A stretch of 64,000 nucleotides of DNA from the NCBI RefSeq assembly GCF_900101505.1, contig NZ_FMZI01000003.1, positions 62,001-126,000 of the forward strand, read 5' to 3'. This DNA is from Antarctobacter albus (lineage in GTDB: Bacteria > Pseudomonadota > Alphaproteobacteria > Rhodobacterales > Rhodobacteraceae). Shown piece after piece: positions 53,790-62,978 of the stretch; positions within the stretch are counted from its first letter, which is position 1; every line of letters starts with the position of its first letter. The notes beneath the pieces were generated by a model, which had not been told where the DNA came from, ran no database searches, and worked only from the letters and a program-made list of their open reading frames with translations. A program made the translations under genes and the position numbers.

Positions 53790-54353
53790 TCAGACGGCGA
53801 CGGGGCGCACCTCTGTCACCTCGGGGATGTAGTGGCGCAGCAGGTTCTCGATACCCATCTTCAGCGTCAGCGTGGACGAGGGGCAGCCGGCGCAGGCCCC
53901 CTGCATGTGCAGGTAGACGACGCCGCGATCGAACCCGTGGAAGGTGATGTCGCCACCATCCTGCGCAACGGCCGGACGCACGCGACTGTCCAGCAGCTCC
54001 TTGATCTGGCCCACGACCTCGGCATCGGCACCGTCGTGGTCGGCGTGACCGCCGGCCTGCGTGGCGCCATCGGCCATGACCGGCTGACCGGACTGGAAAT
54101 GTTCCATGATCGCGCCAAGGATCGCCGGCTTCAGGTGGTCCCAGTCGGTTGCATCGGTCTTGGTCACGGTCACGAAATCATTGCCGAAGAACACGCCCGA
54201 CACACCTTCGACGGCAAACAGCCGTTGTGCCAGCGGCGAGGCGCTGGCGGCCTCGGCCGAGGGGAAGTCGGCAGTGCCCATGTCCAGCACGGTATGACCG
54301 GGCAGGAACTTGAGCGTGGCGGGGTTCGGCGTCGATTCGGTCTGAATGAACAT
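53790..54353 (-). CDS. NifU-like Fe-S scaffold/carrier protein (NfuA-like)
   Basis: A 187-residue protein. The N-terminal domain (MFIQTESTPNPATLKFLPGH) is the Nfu N-domain and the C-terminal NifU domain has QGACAGCPSSTLTLKMGIEN with Cys154 and Cys157 for a [4Fe-4S] cluster. A His/Asp-rich linker (AGGHADHDGAD) separates them. It delivers Fe-S clusters to target proteins. Start ATG 54353. Confidence 0.93.
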   Translation of the reverse strand: MFIQTESTPNPATLKFLPGHTVLDMGTADFPSAEAASASPLAQRLFAVEGVSGVFFGNDFVTVTKTDATDWDHLKPAILGAIMEHFQSGQPVMADGATQAGGHADHDGADAEVVGQIKELLDSRVRPAVAQDGGDITFHGFDRGVVYLHMQGACAGCPSSTLTLKMGIENLLRHYIPEVTEVRPVAV

Positions 54354-54446
54354 CTGGGATCACCCTTTTCTGGTTGCCTCCTATATGCGCCTCCATGCGC
54401 CGACCGTCAAGGATTGGAACCATTCTAAAGTGGGCTTGGCCCGGAA

Positions 54447-54902
54447 TCAGGTGATGGCTTCCAGCCGTTCCTTCGACAGGTCGCCCGGCACGATCGTGAC
54501 GGGAACCGGCAAGGCGCCGGAGTTTCGGGTCATGTGGCTGACCAGTGGGCCGGGGCCCTTCTTGTCCGCGGCCGCGCCCAGCACCAGCAGGCCGATTTCA
54601 GGATCGTCTTGGACCTGCGCGATGATTTCCGTCGTCGGGTCGCCTTCGCGGATCACCAGTTCGGGGTCGACGCCCTGCTTGTCGCGCATCCACTTGGCGA
54701 AGACCTCGAAATGCGCGTGGATACGTTCACGGGCCTCTTCGCGCATGATGTCGCCAACGCCGATCCAGTGATTGAACTCGTCCGGGGGGATGACGGACAG
54801 GATCGCGACACCGCCTCCCGACTTGGCGGCGCGCATGGCCGCGAAACGCATCGCGTTCAGGCACTCGCGGCTGTCATCGAGGACGACGAGGAATTTGCGC
54901 AT
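54447..54902 (-). CDS. Universal stress protein
   Basis: A 151-residue UspA-fold protein: MRKFLVVLDDSRECLNAMRF and the C-terminal pattern LLVLGAAADKKGPGPLVSHM ... ALPVPVTIVPG. It resembles ATP-binding Usp proteins, but the usual G-2x-G-9x-G(S/T) site is only partly present. Likely a stress-response protein with unknown partners. Single gene, ~90 bp from the nfu-like gene. Confidence 0.88.
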   Translation of the reverse strand: MRKFLVVLDDSRECLNAMRFAAMRAAKSGGGVAILSVIPPDEFNHWIGVGDIMREEARERIHAHFEVFAKWMRDKQGVDPELVIREGDPTTEIIAQVQDDPEIGLLVLGAAADKKGPGPLVSHMTRNSGALPVPVTIVPGDLSKERLEAIT

Positions 54903-54957
54903 GAGGACTCTCCTGGAGGCGGATCGTGGCAGAGGGGTGGGCCTCTGTCCAGCGCCG

Positions 54958-55617
54958 TCAGTGCAGGGGATCGGCCGACAGCAGGTCCGGCGCGAGCGTG
55001 TCGATCTGGTCGAACCCGGCCTTTTCTAGGTGAAAGACGGCGATCTGCGGAAAATTGTCGAGCGCAAAAAGCCCGCTGTCGCCCGGCATCCGGTCCGTCA
55101 GGGCCGTCAGGATCATGCGCAGGATGTCCCTGTCGATTTGGCCTGTCCCGATCCTGGGCGCAAGGTTCAGATCGGTTTCCGCAAAGCGCAGGTGCAGATC
55201 GTCCGAGACGGTGACCTCGCAAGGCACCGCTGCCACGCGCGACAGTTCGGCGACGGCTTCGGCGTAATCCTGCAGGCTGTCAAAGCCATCGGTCTGCAGC
55301 AGGCAGGCGCGGGGGCAGAAAGGAGGGTGCGGTGGGCGGTCGACCGGGATCGAATAGGTCAGCAAGAGCAGCCGCCAGGGGTCGCCGCGATAGGTTTCCT
55401 CGGGGCCGAAGTCGATAATGTCGGCACGGGTCACACCTGGGGACAGATGCAGCCCCGCGCGGGCCAGCCCGGCGATCTGTTCGTCCAGAGACGGCCCCTC
55501 GGGCGGAGGGGCTGCCGGCAGGCGTTGCGGCGAGGGGCGGTTGGCGCGGTGGATCGCAGCAATGGCAGCCGCGAACAGCCCCAGCACGACAAGGATGACG
55601 ACGAGTTTCAGCCCCAT
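54958..55617 (-). CDS. Membrane-anchored protein of unknown function
   Basis: A 219-residue protein with one N-terminal hydrophobic segment (MGLKLVVILVVLGLFAAAIA), then a Pro-rich linker and a globular domain that contains a two-Cys pair in PPFCPRACLL. No domain was recognised. It is probably anchored in the inner membrane with the domain in the periplasm. It lies 18 bp beyond the ilvE stop in the same direction, so may be part of that transcript. Confidence 0.7.
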   Translation of the reverse strand: MGLKLVVILVVLGLFAAAIAAIHRANRPSPQRLPAAPPPEGPSLDEQIAGLARAGLHLSPGVTRADIIDFGPEETYRGDPWRLLLLTYSIPVDRPPHPPFCPRACLLQTDGFDSLQDYAEAVAELSRVAAVPCEVTVSDDLHLRFAETDLNLAPRIGTGQIDRDILRMILTALTDRMPGDSGLFALDNFPQIAVFHLEKAGFDQIDTLAPDLLSADPLH

Positions 55618-55635
55618 CTGCGCAAGCCCGCCCGA

Positions 55636-56496
55636 TCAGGCGCTGAGCGCCCAGTCCCAGTAAAGCTCGCGAACACGCCGCGTGACCGGGCCGATCTGGT
55701 AGGACTTGTCCTCAAACCCGGTCACGGGTGTCACCTTGTTCATGTTGCCGGACATGAAGACCTCGTCCGCCTGTTCGAAGTCCTCGAAGGTCAGCACCGC
55801 TTCCTGCACCTCGATCCCGTCGGCGCGCAGGTTGGCCATGTGCCGGGCACGGGTGATCCCGGACAGGAAGGTGCCGTTGGGAATCGGCGTCAGCACCACG
55901 CCGTCACGCACCATGAAGATGTTGGCCGTGGCGGTTTCGGCCACGTTGCCCATGACATCCGTCACCAGCGCGTTGGCAAAGCCACGACCGCGGACCTCTG
56001 CCAGCATCCGGGCGTTGTTGGGGTAAAGGCAGCCGGCCTTGGCATTGACGACAGAGCTTTCCATCACCGGGCGGCGAAACCGGGTGCGTCCCAGCGTTGC
56101 GGTGGCGCTGTCCGGCGCCATCGGGATTTCCTCGAGGCAAAGCGCGAAGCCCGTCTCATCCTGTTGCGGGACGATCGCGGTGACGTCGCCGTTGATGCCC
56201 CAGTACATGGGGCGGATATAGACGGCTGTGCCCGGTTCGTAAGCTTTCAAACCTTCCTCGACGATGGTCACCATGTCCTCGGTCGTGACGGTGGGGCGCA
56301 GCATCATGGCCTCTGCCGATCGGTTGACCCGCGCACAATGGGCGTCGAGGTCGGGCGTGACGCCCTGCGCATAGCGCGCGCCATCGAAGACGGACGACCC
56401 CAGCCAGGCGCCGTGATCCGCGGCGCGCATCACCATCGCGTCGCCCTCGTGCCAGGTGCCATTGAAATAGGTGCGGATATTCGTGCCGGTTGCCAT
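55636..56496 (-). CDS. ilvE: Branched-chain amino-acid aminotransferase (class IV)
   Basis: A 286-residue PLP enzyme. The Schiff-base lysine is K153 in SVVNAKAGCLYPN, and EVRGRGFANALVTDVMGNVA, ETATANIFMV and GTFLSGITRARHM are class IV motifs. It makes or degrades Val, Leu and Ile. Start ATG 56496. The 395-bp gap upstream is shared with the divergent formate dehydrogenase gene. Confidence 0.9.
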   Translation of the reverse strand: MATGTNIRTYFNGTWHEGDAMVMRAADHGAWLGSSVFDGARYAQGVTPDLDAHCARVNRSAEAMMLRPTVTTEDMVTIVEEGLKAYEPGTAVYIRPMYWGINGDVTAIVPQQDETGFALCLEEIPMAPDSATATLGRTRFRRPVMESSVVNAKAGCLYPNNARMLAEVRGRGFANALVTDVMGNVAETATANIFMVRDGVVLTPIPNGTFLSGITRARHMANLRADGIEVQEAVLTFEDFEQADEVFMSGNMNKVTPVTGFEDKSYQIGPVTRRVRELYWDWALSA

Positions 56497-56702
56497 GTCA
56501 GTCTCCTTCGAGTTGGCGAGAAGCTAGGCGCGGCGGCGGAGAAGGTCCAGAGGGGGCGGGCCGCGTTCCGTGACGGCGCCGGGTGTCCGCGCCGGTTGAA
56601 GTCGTCGAAAAACCAGGGGGTTGCGGTCCGCATGCCGCCTGCGCACGTGAAACCCGCATGGCAGGGGATAGTGCAGATGGTCACTATGGCGGCGTATGGA
56701 TG

Positions 56703-56731
56703 CTGAAAACGGCATATCTTGGCGTTTTCAG
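56703..56731. promoter_or_regulatory. Hairpin in the ilvE-formate dehydrogenase gap
   Basis: CTGAAAACG (56703-56711) and CGTTTTCAG (56723-56731) form a perfect 9-bp stem with an 11-base loop. It lies ~160-190 bp before the formate dehydrogenase start in a 395-bp region (56497-56891) that shows no gene. Function unknown. Confidence 0.45.
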
Positions 56732-56891
56732 GAGCGCCGGCAGGCCAGTTCCGTTGCCCGGGTGCCGGCGGATCACGCCGCGTCGCCCATCGGAAACCCG
56801 GGAGGCGTAAAAATGCCTTCGAAGGTCGGGATTGATAGGCGCGGGCCTTCGGTGTCATGCTTTAAGATGGCCCAAACGACGGGAGACGCGC

Positions 56892-59675
56892 ATGTCCGAG
56901 ACGATCCGATTCACGCTCGACGGCCAGGAGGTCGAGGCGGAAAAAGGCATGACGATCTGGGAAGTGGCCAATGGCCGCGGCCTCAAGATTCCGCACCTTT
57001 GCCATAAGCCGGCGCCGGGGTATCGCCCCGATGGCAACTGCCGGGCCTGCATGGTCGAGATCGAGGGAGAGCGCACGCTGGCCGCTTCCTGCATCCGCGA
57101 GCCGCAAGACGGCATGGTGGTGCAAACCGCCACCGCCCGCGCCAGGAATGCCCGCAAGATGGTCATGGAACTGCTGCTGGCCGACCAGCCCGAGCAGTCG
57201 GCGGCGCATGACAAGTCGAGCCACCTCTGGGACATGGCAGCCGAAAGCGGTGTGTCCGAGTCGCGTTTCCCGACGCTCGAGGCTGAGCGTATCCCGCTGC
57301 TGGACGACAGCCACGTCGCGATGAAGGTCAACCTCGATGCCTGCATCCAGTGTGGCCTGTGCGTGCGCGCCTGCCGCGAGGTCCAGGTCAACGACGTGAT
57401 CGGCATGGCCGGTCGCGGCCACGATGCCTACCCGGTCTTCGACCTGGACGACCCGATGGGCGCCTCCTCTTGCGTGGCCTGCGGCGAATGCGTGCAGGCC
57501 TGCCCGACCGGCGCGCTGATGCCGTCCAGCGTCATGGACGAGAACCAGCAGGGCGACAGCAAGGACTTCGACGAAGAGGTGAAATCGGTCTGCCCCTTCT
57601 GCGGCGTCGGCTGCCAGGTCTCGGTCAAGGTCAAGGATGGCAAGGTCAAATACGTCGAGGGCATCAATGGCCCAGCGAACGAAGGCCGTCTCTGCGTCAA
57701 GGGCCGTTTCGGTTTTGACTACATCCACCACCCGCACCGCCTGACGAAACCGCTGATCCGTCGTGACGACGCGCCGGAGAAGGGGCTGAACGTCGATCCG
57801 AACAATCCCTGGACCCATTTCCGCGAAGCAACCTGGGAAGAGGCGCTGGACAAGGCCGCGCATGGCCTGGCCGACCTGCGCAGCTACTACGGTGGCAAGT
57901 CGGTCGCCGGTTTCGGCAGTGCCAAGTGCACCAACGAAGAGGCCTATCTCTTCCAGAAGTTCATCCGCCAGGGCTTTGGCCACAACAACGTCGACCACTG
58001 TACCCGACTGTGCCACGCATCCTCGGTGGCGGCGCTGATGGAGAACGTGGGATCGGGCGCCGTGACGGCCACTTTCAACGAGATCGAGAACGCCGACGTG
58101 GCCATCGTGATCGGCGCCAACCCGACCGAGAACCACCCCGTCGCCGCGACATATTTCAAGCAGTTCACCAAGCGCGGCGGCAAGCTGATCATCATGGACC
58201 CGCGCGGCACCGCGATGAAGCGTCACGCCGAACACATGCTGCAATTCCGTCCGGGCACCGATGTGGCACTGCTGAACGCGATCATGAACGTGATCGTCGA
58301 GGAAAAGCTCTACGACCGCCAGTACATCGAGGGCTTCACCGAGGGGTTCTTTGAATTCCGCGAGCACATCCGCGCCTTCACGCCCGAGCGCATGTCGGAA
58401 CTTTGCGGTATCGACCCGGAAACGATCCGCACCGTGGCGCGCACCTATGCCGATGCGCGGGCGGCGATGATCTTCTGGGGCATGGGCGTTTCGCAGCACA
58501 TCCACGGCACCGACAACGCCCGATGCCTGATTTCGCTGGCGCTGCTCTGCGGGCAGGTGGGCCGACCCGGGTCGGGCCTGCATCCGCTGCGCGGTCAGAA
58601 CAACGTGCAGGGTGCATCGGACGCCGGTTTGATCCCACAGGTGCTGCCGGATTACCAGTCGGTGACAGACCCGGAGGTGCGCGCGCTCTTCAAGCACATC
58701 TGGCGCGGCACCGAGATCCAGGAAACGCCGGGCCTGACCGTGGTCGAGATCATGGACCGCGTCTATCGCGGCGAGATCAAGGGCATGTACATCCTGGGCG
58801 AAAACCCGGCCATGTCCGACCCGGACGTGGAACACGCCCGCAAGGCGCTGGGCCAGCTCGATCACCTGGTGGTGCAGGACATCTTCCTGACCGAAACCGC
58901 GAATTTCGCCGACGTGATCCTGCCCGCCTCGGCCCTGCCCGAGAAATCCGGCACCGTGACCAACACCAACCGCCAGGTCCAGGTGGCCCGCAAGGCGGTG
59001 AACCCGCCGGGCGAGGCGCGTGAAGACTGGGAAATCCTGGTCGAACTGGCGCGGCGCGTCGGCTTGGACTGGGATTATGACGATCCGAAATCCGTCTTCG
59101 ACGAGATGAAGATGTCGATGCGCAGCCTGCACCACATCACATGGAAACGGCTGGAGGCCGAGTCGGCCGTCACCTACCCCTGCAACGGCCCGGACGATCC
59201 GGGGCAGGCGGTGGTCTTTGGCGACGGGTTCCCGCGTCGCGCGGGACGGGCCATGTTCGCCCCCGCCCGGGTGACGCCCCCGGCCGAGGTGCCCGACGAC
59301 AGCTTCCCGATGATCCTGACCACGGGGCGACAGCTGGAACACTGGCACACCGGCTCGATGACCCGCCGGGCCAGCGTGCTGGACGCGGTGGAACCGGAAG
59401 CCAACTGTTCGCTGCACCCGTCGACCCTGCGCAAGCTGGGGGTCGAGCCGGGCGGCTTCGTGCGGCTGACCACGCGGCGCGGTTCGGTCGAGGTCATGGC
59501 GCGGGCCGACCGCGCGGTGGCGCCGGACATGGTGTTCCTGCCTTTCGCCTATGTCGAAGCGGCGGCCAACATCCTGACCAACCCGGCGCTGGACCCCTTC
59601 GGCAAGATCCCCGAGTTCAAGTACTCGGCGGTGCGGGTCGAGGCGGTGGAGGCCGGGGAGATCGCGGCGGAGTAG
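56892..59675 (+). CDS. Formate dehydrogenase alpha subunit (FdsA/FdhA-type), stand-alone
   Basis: A 927-residue molybdopterin enzyme. Order: an N-terminal [2Fe-2S] ferredoxin domain (HLCHKPAPGYRPDGNCRACM), two [4Fe-4S] motifs (CIQCGLCVRACREVQ and CVACGECVQACPTGAL), the Mo-domain cluster CPFCGVGCQVSV, and the catalytic segment DHCTRLCHASSVA with Cys374 as the molybdenum ligand (a Cys, not selenocysteine, codon TGC). This is the FdsA arrangement that normally works with FdsB/FdsG to pass electrons to NAD. No beta or gamma subunit, fdhD or chaperone gene is next to it, so its electron acceptor is not apparent. Start ATG 56892. Confidence 0.9.
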   Translation: MSETIRFTLDGQEVEAEKGMTIWEVANGRGLKIPHLCHKPAPGYRPDGNCRACMVEIEGERTLAASCIREPQDGMVVQTATARARNARKMVMELLLADQPEQSAAHDKSSHLWDMAAESGVSESRFPTLEAERIPLLDDSHVAMKVNLDACIQCGLCVRACREVQVNDVIGMAGRGHDAYPVFDLDDPMGASSCVACGECVQACPTGALMPSSVMDENQQGDSKDFDEEVKSVCPFCGVGCQVSVKVKDGKVKYVEGINGPANEGRLCVKGRFGFDYIHHPHRLTKPLIRRDDAPEKGLNVDPNNPWTHFREATWEEALDKAAHGLADLRSYYGGKSVAGFGSAKCTNEEAYLFQKFIRQGFGHNNVDHCTRLCHASSVAALMENVGSGAVTATFNEIENADVAIVIGANPTENHPVAATYFKQFTKRGGKLIIMDPRGTAMKRHAEHMLQFRPGTDVALLNAIMNVIVEEKLYDRQYIEGFTEGFFEFREHIRAFTPERMSELCGIDPETIRTVARTYADARAAMIFWGMGVSQHIHGTDNARCLISLALLCGQVGRPGSGLHPLRGQNNVQGASDAGLIPQVLPDYQSVTDPEVRALFKHIWRGTEIQETPGLTVVEIMDRVYRGEIKGMYILGENPAMSDPDVEHARKALGQLDHLVVQDIFLTETANFADVILPASALPEKSGTVTNTNRQVQVARKAVNPPGEAREDWEILVELARRVGLDWDYDDPKSVFDEMKMSMRSLHHITWKRLEAESAVTYPCNGPDDPGQAVVFGDGFPRRAGRAMFAPARVTPPAEVPDDSFPMILTTGRQLEHWHTGSMTRRASVLDAVEPEANCSLHPSTLRKLGVEPGGFVRLTTRRGSVEVMARADRAVAPDMVFLPFAYVEAAANILTNPALDPFGKIPEFKYSAVRVEAVEAGEIAAE

Positions 59676-59733
59676 CAAAACTTGGCTGATGCCTGGCTTG
59701 CTTTTTCCTGGCAAGCCGGGCTTCCTAGCCCAC

Positions 59734-60669
59734 ATGGGCAAGGCTGTTTTGTTGCACAGGGCGGACTCGATCTACGATGACGCGCCAGACGTGCGTTACG
59801 AGTTTCCAAAGACCTATCTGAAAGCGGTGCGTGAAGCCGTCGGCGACTGGATTGTCTACTATGAGCCGGTGAAAGCTGGGCCGCGCGGGTACTTTGCCGT
59901 CGCGCAGGTGAACGAGGTGATAGAGAGCCCAAGTGGAAACGGGATGTGGTGGGCGATGATCGCGCCCGGATCTTATCTGGAGTTCGATAGTTTCGTACCT
60001 CGGCTTTTGCACGGCAGCCCGCTGGAAATGGCTCTGCGCGAGCCTGACGGAACCCCGAAGAAAGGCGGTGCCCAGCAGCTTGCGGTCCGGCGCCTGCCGG
60101 ATCCCGAGTTTTCCCAGATCGTGAACATGGGGCTGCCGCAGGATCTGGAGGCCAGTGAGGCGCGGCGGTACACTGTTAATATTGATATGGCTGACCGCGC
60201 TGCACTCTTCGAACGGCCGGTGCTCGAGCGACTGACGCGGCGCGCCTATCGCGACGTAGCCTTTCGGCGTAAGGTGCGGGCCGCTTATGAGGAACGCTGC
60301 GCGATTTCAGGGCTGGGGCTACGGAACGGCGGTGGACGGCCCGAGGTTCAGGCGGCACATATCCGTCCGGTCGAGGAAAATGCCAGTGACTCGGTTCGGA
60401 ATGGCCTTGCGCTATCGGCAACGCTTCACTGGATGTTCGACCGGGGTTTGATTGCCCTGGACATCCCTGATCCGGCGGCTCCCGGGGATGTCCGGGTCCT
60501 GGTTTCCGACAACAAGGTGCCGCGGGATGTGGCGGATCGTCTGATCCGGCCCGACAGGCGGTTGACCTTGCCGGAGGATCGCCGCGACTGGCCGCATCCG
60601 GCAAATATTCAGTGGCATCGGGAAAATCGTTTTGGCACGGGGGACCCCTCGGGGCTGTTTTCAAGGTGA
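59734..60669 (+). CDS. PUA-like/HNH endonuclease, type IV restriction-like
   Basis: A 311-residue protein. The N-terminal part (KAVLLHRADSIYDDAPDVRY ... GDWIVYYEPVKAGPRGYFAV) resembles PUA-like (EVE-type) domains that read modified bases. The C-terminal HNH nuclease has CAISGLGLR, AAHIRP (H209), N223 and H232 in ATLHWMFDRG. A modified-base sensor fused to a nuclease suggests modification-dependent restriction. The start ATG 59734 is preferred by similarity to remembered relatives; ATG 59689 adds 15 residues. Neither has a clear ribosome-binding site. It is a single gene after the formate dehydrogenase. Confidence 0.72.
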   Translation: MGKAVLLHRADSIYDDAPDVRYEFPKTYLKAVREAVGDWIVYYEPVKAGPRGYFAVAQVNEVIESPSGNGMWWAMIAPGSYLEFDSFVPRLLHGSPLEMALREPDGTPKKGGAQQLAVRRLPDPEFSQIVNMGLPQDLEASEARRYTVNIDMADRAALFERPVLERLTRRAYRDVAFRRKVRAAYEERCAISGLGLRNGGGRPEVQAAHIRPVEENASDSVRNGLALSATLHWMFDRGLIALDIPDPAAPGDVRVLVSDNKVPRDVADRLIRPDRRLTLPEDRRDWPHPANIQWHRENRFGTGDPSGLFSR

Positions 60670-60770
60670 GCGCGTCGTGCGGAGCGGAGGTTGGCGATCT
60701 CGCCGGCCATTTGCAGAGCCAGGAAGCTCCGGGTTAGGGTCGCGATGAACTTGAACCTGGAGGGGCGGAC

Positions 60771-61973
60771 ATGATCGCGGTCGATGAAAAGCGGTTTCTG
60801 GAGGATCTTCACACCCTGCGTTCCTTCGGGGCGGCGGGTGTCGGCAAGGGGGTGCAGCGGCCCGCCTATACAGAGGCGGACATTGCCGCGCGGGACTGGC
60901 TGGCCGAACGGATGAAGGAGGCGGGGCTGGCGCCGCAGTTCGATCCGATGGGCTCGCTGTTCGGGCTGGTCGAGGGACCTTCGCTGCTGATCGGGTCGCA
61001 TTCCGACAGCCAGCCCGAGGGCGGCTGGCTGGATGGGGCGCTGGGCGTCATTGCCGGTTTGGAGGTTGCGCGCGCCGCGAAAGAGGCGGGTGGGCCGCCG
61101 GTTTCTTGCGTCTCGTTCCAGGACGAGGAAGGGCGGTTCGGCGTCACCACCGGCAGCGCGGCCTGGTCGGGGGCGTTGGCGCGCGACAAGGTGGACGGGC
61201 TGGTCGATCCCCAGGGCGTGACCCTGCCCGAGGCGCGGGCGGCGATGGGCGACAGGCTGGGGGACTGGATCGAGCCGGCGCGGTTCACGGGGTTCCTGGA
61301 GATGCACATCGAACAAGGCCCCGTGCTGGACACAAGCGGCGAGGCGGCGGGCGTTGTCGAGGCCATCGTCGGTATCCGCGACATGGTGATCAGCTTCGAA
61401 GGTCAGCAGAACCACGCGGGCACCACGCCGATGGCCCTGCGCAAGGATGCCTTTCAGGCGCTGGGCGCTTTCAACAGCCTTCTGAACGACCGGCTGCGGA
61501 ACGTGGTGACCCCGGCGACGGTCTGGACCATCGGCCATGTCAGCCTGCATCCGAACGCGCATTCCATCGTGCCGGGGCGGGTGAAATTCTCGATGCAGTG
61601 GCGGGATGGCGATCCCGACCGGCTGGACCGGATGGAGGCGATCGTGCGCGAGACGGCGCAGGAAATCGCGGGCGACAGGGGGCTGGCGCTGGAGTTCGGG
61701 CCGATGCTGGGTGTGGCGCCGGTGGCGATGGACGCGGGCTTTCGCGGCGCGCTGCGCGAGGCGGCAGAAGAGGTCGTGCCGGGCCGCTGGCGCGAGATGC
61801 CCTCGGGGGCGCTGCACGATGCCTCGAACATGTCGCGGATGATGCCGGCGGCGATGCTTTTCGTGCCCTCGATCGGCGGCATCAGTCACGACTTTGCCGA
61901 GGACACGGACGAGGCCGACCTTGTGCGCGGCCTGCAGGTGCTGGCAGGCGCGGCGGCGCGGATCGCCGGCTAA
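60771..61973 (+). CDS. M20-family Zn amidohydrolase (allantoate/N-carbamoyl-amino-acid hydrolase-like)
   Basis: A 400-residue metallopeptidase-fold enzyme. Metal ligands fit the family: H77 and D79 in [16 protein letters not shown]88, the Glu pair E119/E120 in [10 protein letters not shown], an HIEQGP segment and a final [10 protein letters not shown]. Relatives cleave ureido or carbamoyl groups (allantoate, ureidoglycolate, N-carbamoyl amino acids), releasing ammonia and CO2 or urea. The usual GSHLDSV.xGG..DG motif is slightly altered ([14 protein letters not shown]). Start ATG 60771 is preceded by GGAGG. It shares nitrogen metabolism with the urease genes but is ~44 kb away. Confidence 0.9.
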   Translation: MIAVDEKRFLEDLHTLRSFGAAGVGKGVQRPAYTEADIAARDWLAERMKEAGLAPQFDPMGSLFGLVEGPSLLIGSHSDSQPEGGWLDGALGVIAGLEVARAAKEAGGPPVSCVSFQDEEGRFGVTTGSAAWSGALARDKVDGLVDPQGVTLPEARAAMGDRLGDWIEPARFTGFLEMHIEQGPVLDTSGEAAGVVEAIVGIRDMVISFEGQQNHAGTTPMALRKDAFQALGAFNSLLNDRLRNVVTPATVWTIGHVSLHPNAHSIVPGRVKFSMQWRDGDPDRLDRMEAIVRETAQEIAGDRGLALEFGPMLGVAPVAMDAGFRGALREAAEEVVPGRWREMPSGALHDASNMSRMMPAAMLFVPSIGGISHDFAEDTDEADLVRGLQVLAGAAARIAG

Positions 61974-62040
61974 GACGCGGGAATTCCGGAGTATCGCCAC
62001 GCCCCTGCCTGTTCTAGGCTGACCCGCAGGAGGTGCGAAC

Positions 62041-62229
62041 ATGGACCCTGTATCGCTAGGATTTTATGCCTCGGTCTGCGGGCTCTTGGGCCTTGCGGGG
62101 CCGAAACTGGGCGCGGCGCCGATCCGGCTGGGCGTCGGGGCGCTTGTCGGCGTGCTCGCGGTCAGCGTGCTGCCGCATGTGAAAACCCTTTTGGGCGTGG
62201 CAGAGGCCTATACGACGATACAGCCCTGA
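62041..62229 (+). CDS. Small two-helix membrane protein
   Basis: A 62-residue protein with two hydrophobic segments (LGFYASVCGLLGLAGPKLGA and LGVGALVGVLAVSVLPHVKT). AGGAGG lies eight bases before ATG 62041. It is unrelated to any family I recognise. It stands alone between the M20 enzyme and the convergent response regulator. Confidence 0.65.
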   Translation: MDPVSLGFYASVCGLLGLAGPKLGAAPIRLGVGALVGVLAVSVLPHVKTLLGVAEAYTTIQP

Positions 62230-62272
62230 GGCATATCGAAAGGAGGCCCCGGGTCGCGCGGGGCGGGGTCAT

Positions 62273-62968
62273 TCAGCTCCAGCTGACATCCCCCAGAAAG
62301 ATATAGCCCGCGCCATAGATCGTCTTGATCAGGCGGGGATTTTTGGGGTCCTCGCGCAGCTTGGTCCGCAGGCGCGAAATCCGCACATCCATCGCCCGGT
62401 CAAAACTCTCACCCGCCGCGCCGCCCAGGGATTCCTGCATGTGGGCGCGGGTGATCAGGCGCTTGGGGCTTTCGAGGAACAGCCGCAGCACCTCGCCCTC
62501 GGCATGGCTGAAGGTGGTTTCCTCGCCGGTCTCGTCCTCGAGCGCGTAGCGGTCGAAATGCGCGGTCCAGCCGTTGAACCGCGCCGTGTCCGAGGGGGCA
62601 GAGCGAGTGCGGGTGCGCAGGCGGGCGCGGATGCGGGCCACGACCTCGGCCGGGTCGAAGGGTTTGATGATGTAGTCATCCGCCCCCAGTTCCAACCCCG
62701 TCACCCGGTCCTGCACCTGCGCGCGGCCCGAGATGATGATGACCGTCGCCCCCTGTTCCAGCGCCAGCCGGTGCACCAGGGTCAGCCCGTCACGGTCCGG
62801 CAGGCCCAGGTCGACAAGGCAGACGTCCGGCGTGGTGCGGCGCAGGGCGGCCTCGAACTCTGTTGCGCGGCCAAAGGACATGGTGCGGAACCCCGCCTCT
62901 GCCAGCGCGTCGGACAGCATTTGGCGGATGGCCGGTTCGTCGTCGAGGATGGTGACAAGGGCGCTCAT
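62273..62968 (-). CDS. OmpR-family response regulator
   Basis: A 231-residue regulator: an N-terminal receiver domain with phospho-acceptor D53 in LVDLGLPDRDG and conserved Lys in IIKPFDPAEV, then a winged-helix DNA-binding domain ending in RLIKTIYGAGYIFLGD (OmpR wing). It pairs with the sensor kinase upstream (10 bp gap), forming a two-component system. Start ATG 62968. Target genes are unknown. Confidence 0.93.
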   Translation of the reverse strand: MSALVTILDDEPAIRQMLSDALAEAGFRTMSFGRATEFEAALRRTTPDVCLVDLGLPDRDGLTLVHRLALEQGATVIIISGRAQVQDRVTGLELGADDYIIKPFDPAEVVARIRARLRTRTRSAPSDTARFNGWTAHFDRYALEDETGEETTFSHAEGEVLRLFLESPKRLITRAHMQESLGGAAGESFDRAMDVRISRLRTKLREDPKNPRLIKTIYGAGYIFLGDVSWS

Positions 62969-62978
62969 GGTCCGGGGG

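Noticed and set aside
57960-58020. Selenocysteine in the formate dehydrogenase active site
   Set aside because: The catalytic residue is encoded by TGC (Cys), not TGA, and no SECIS-like hairpin was needed.
56862-59741. Minus-strand open frame of 959 codons over the formate dehydrogenase gene
   Set aside because: Shadow of the molybdopterin gene; His/Arg-rich nonsense product.
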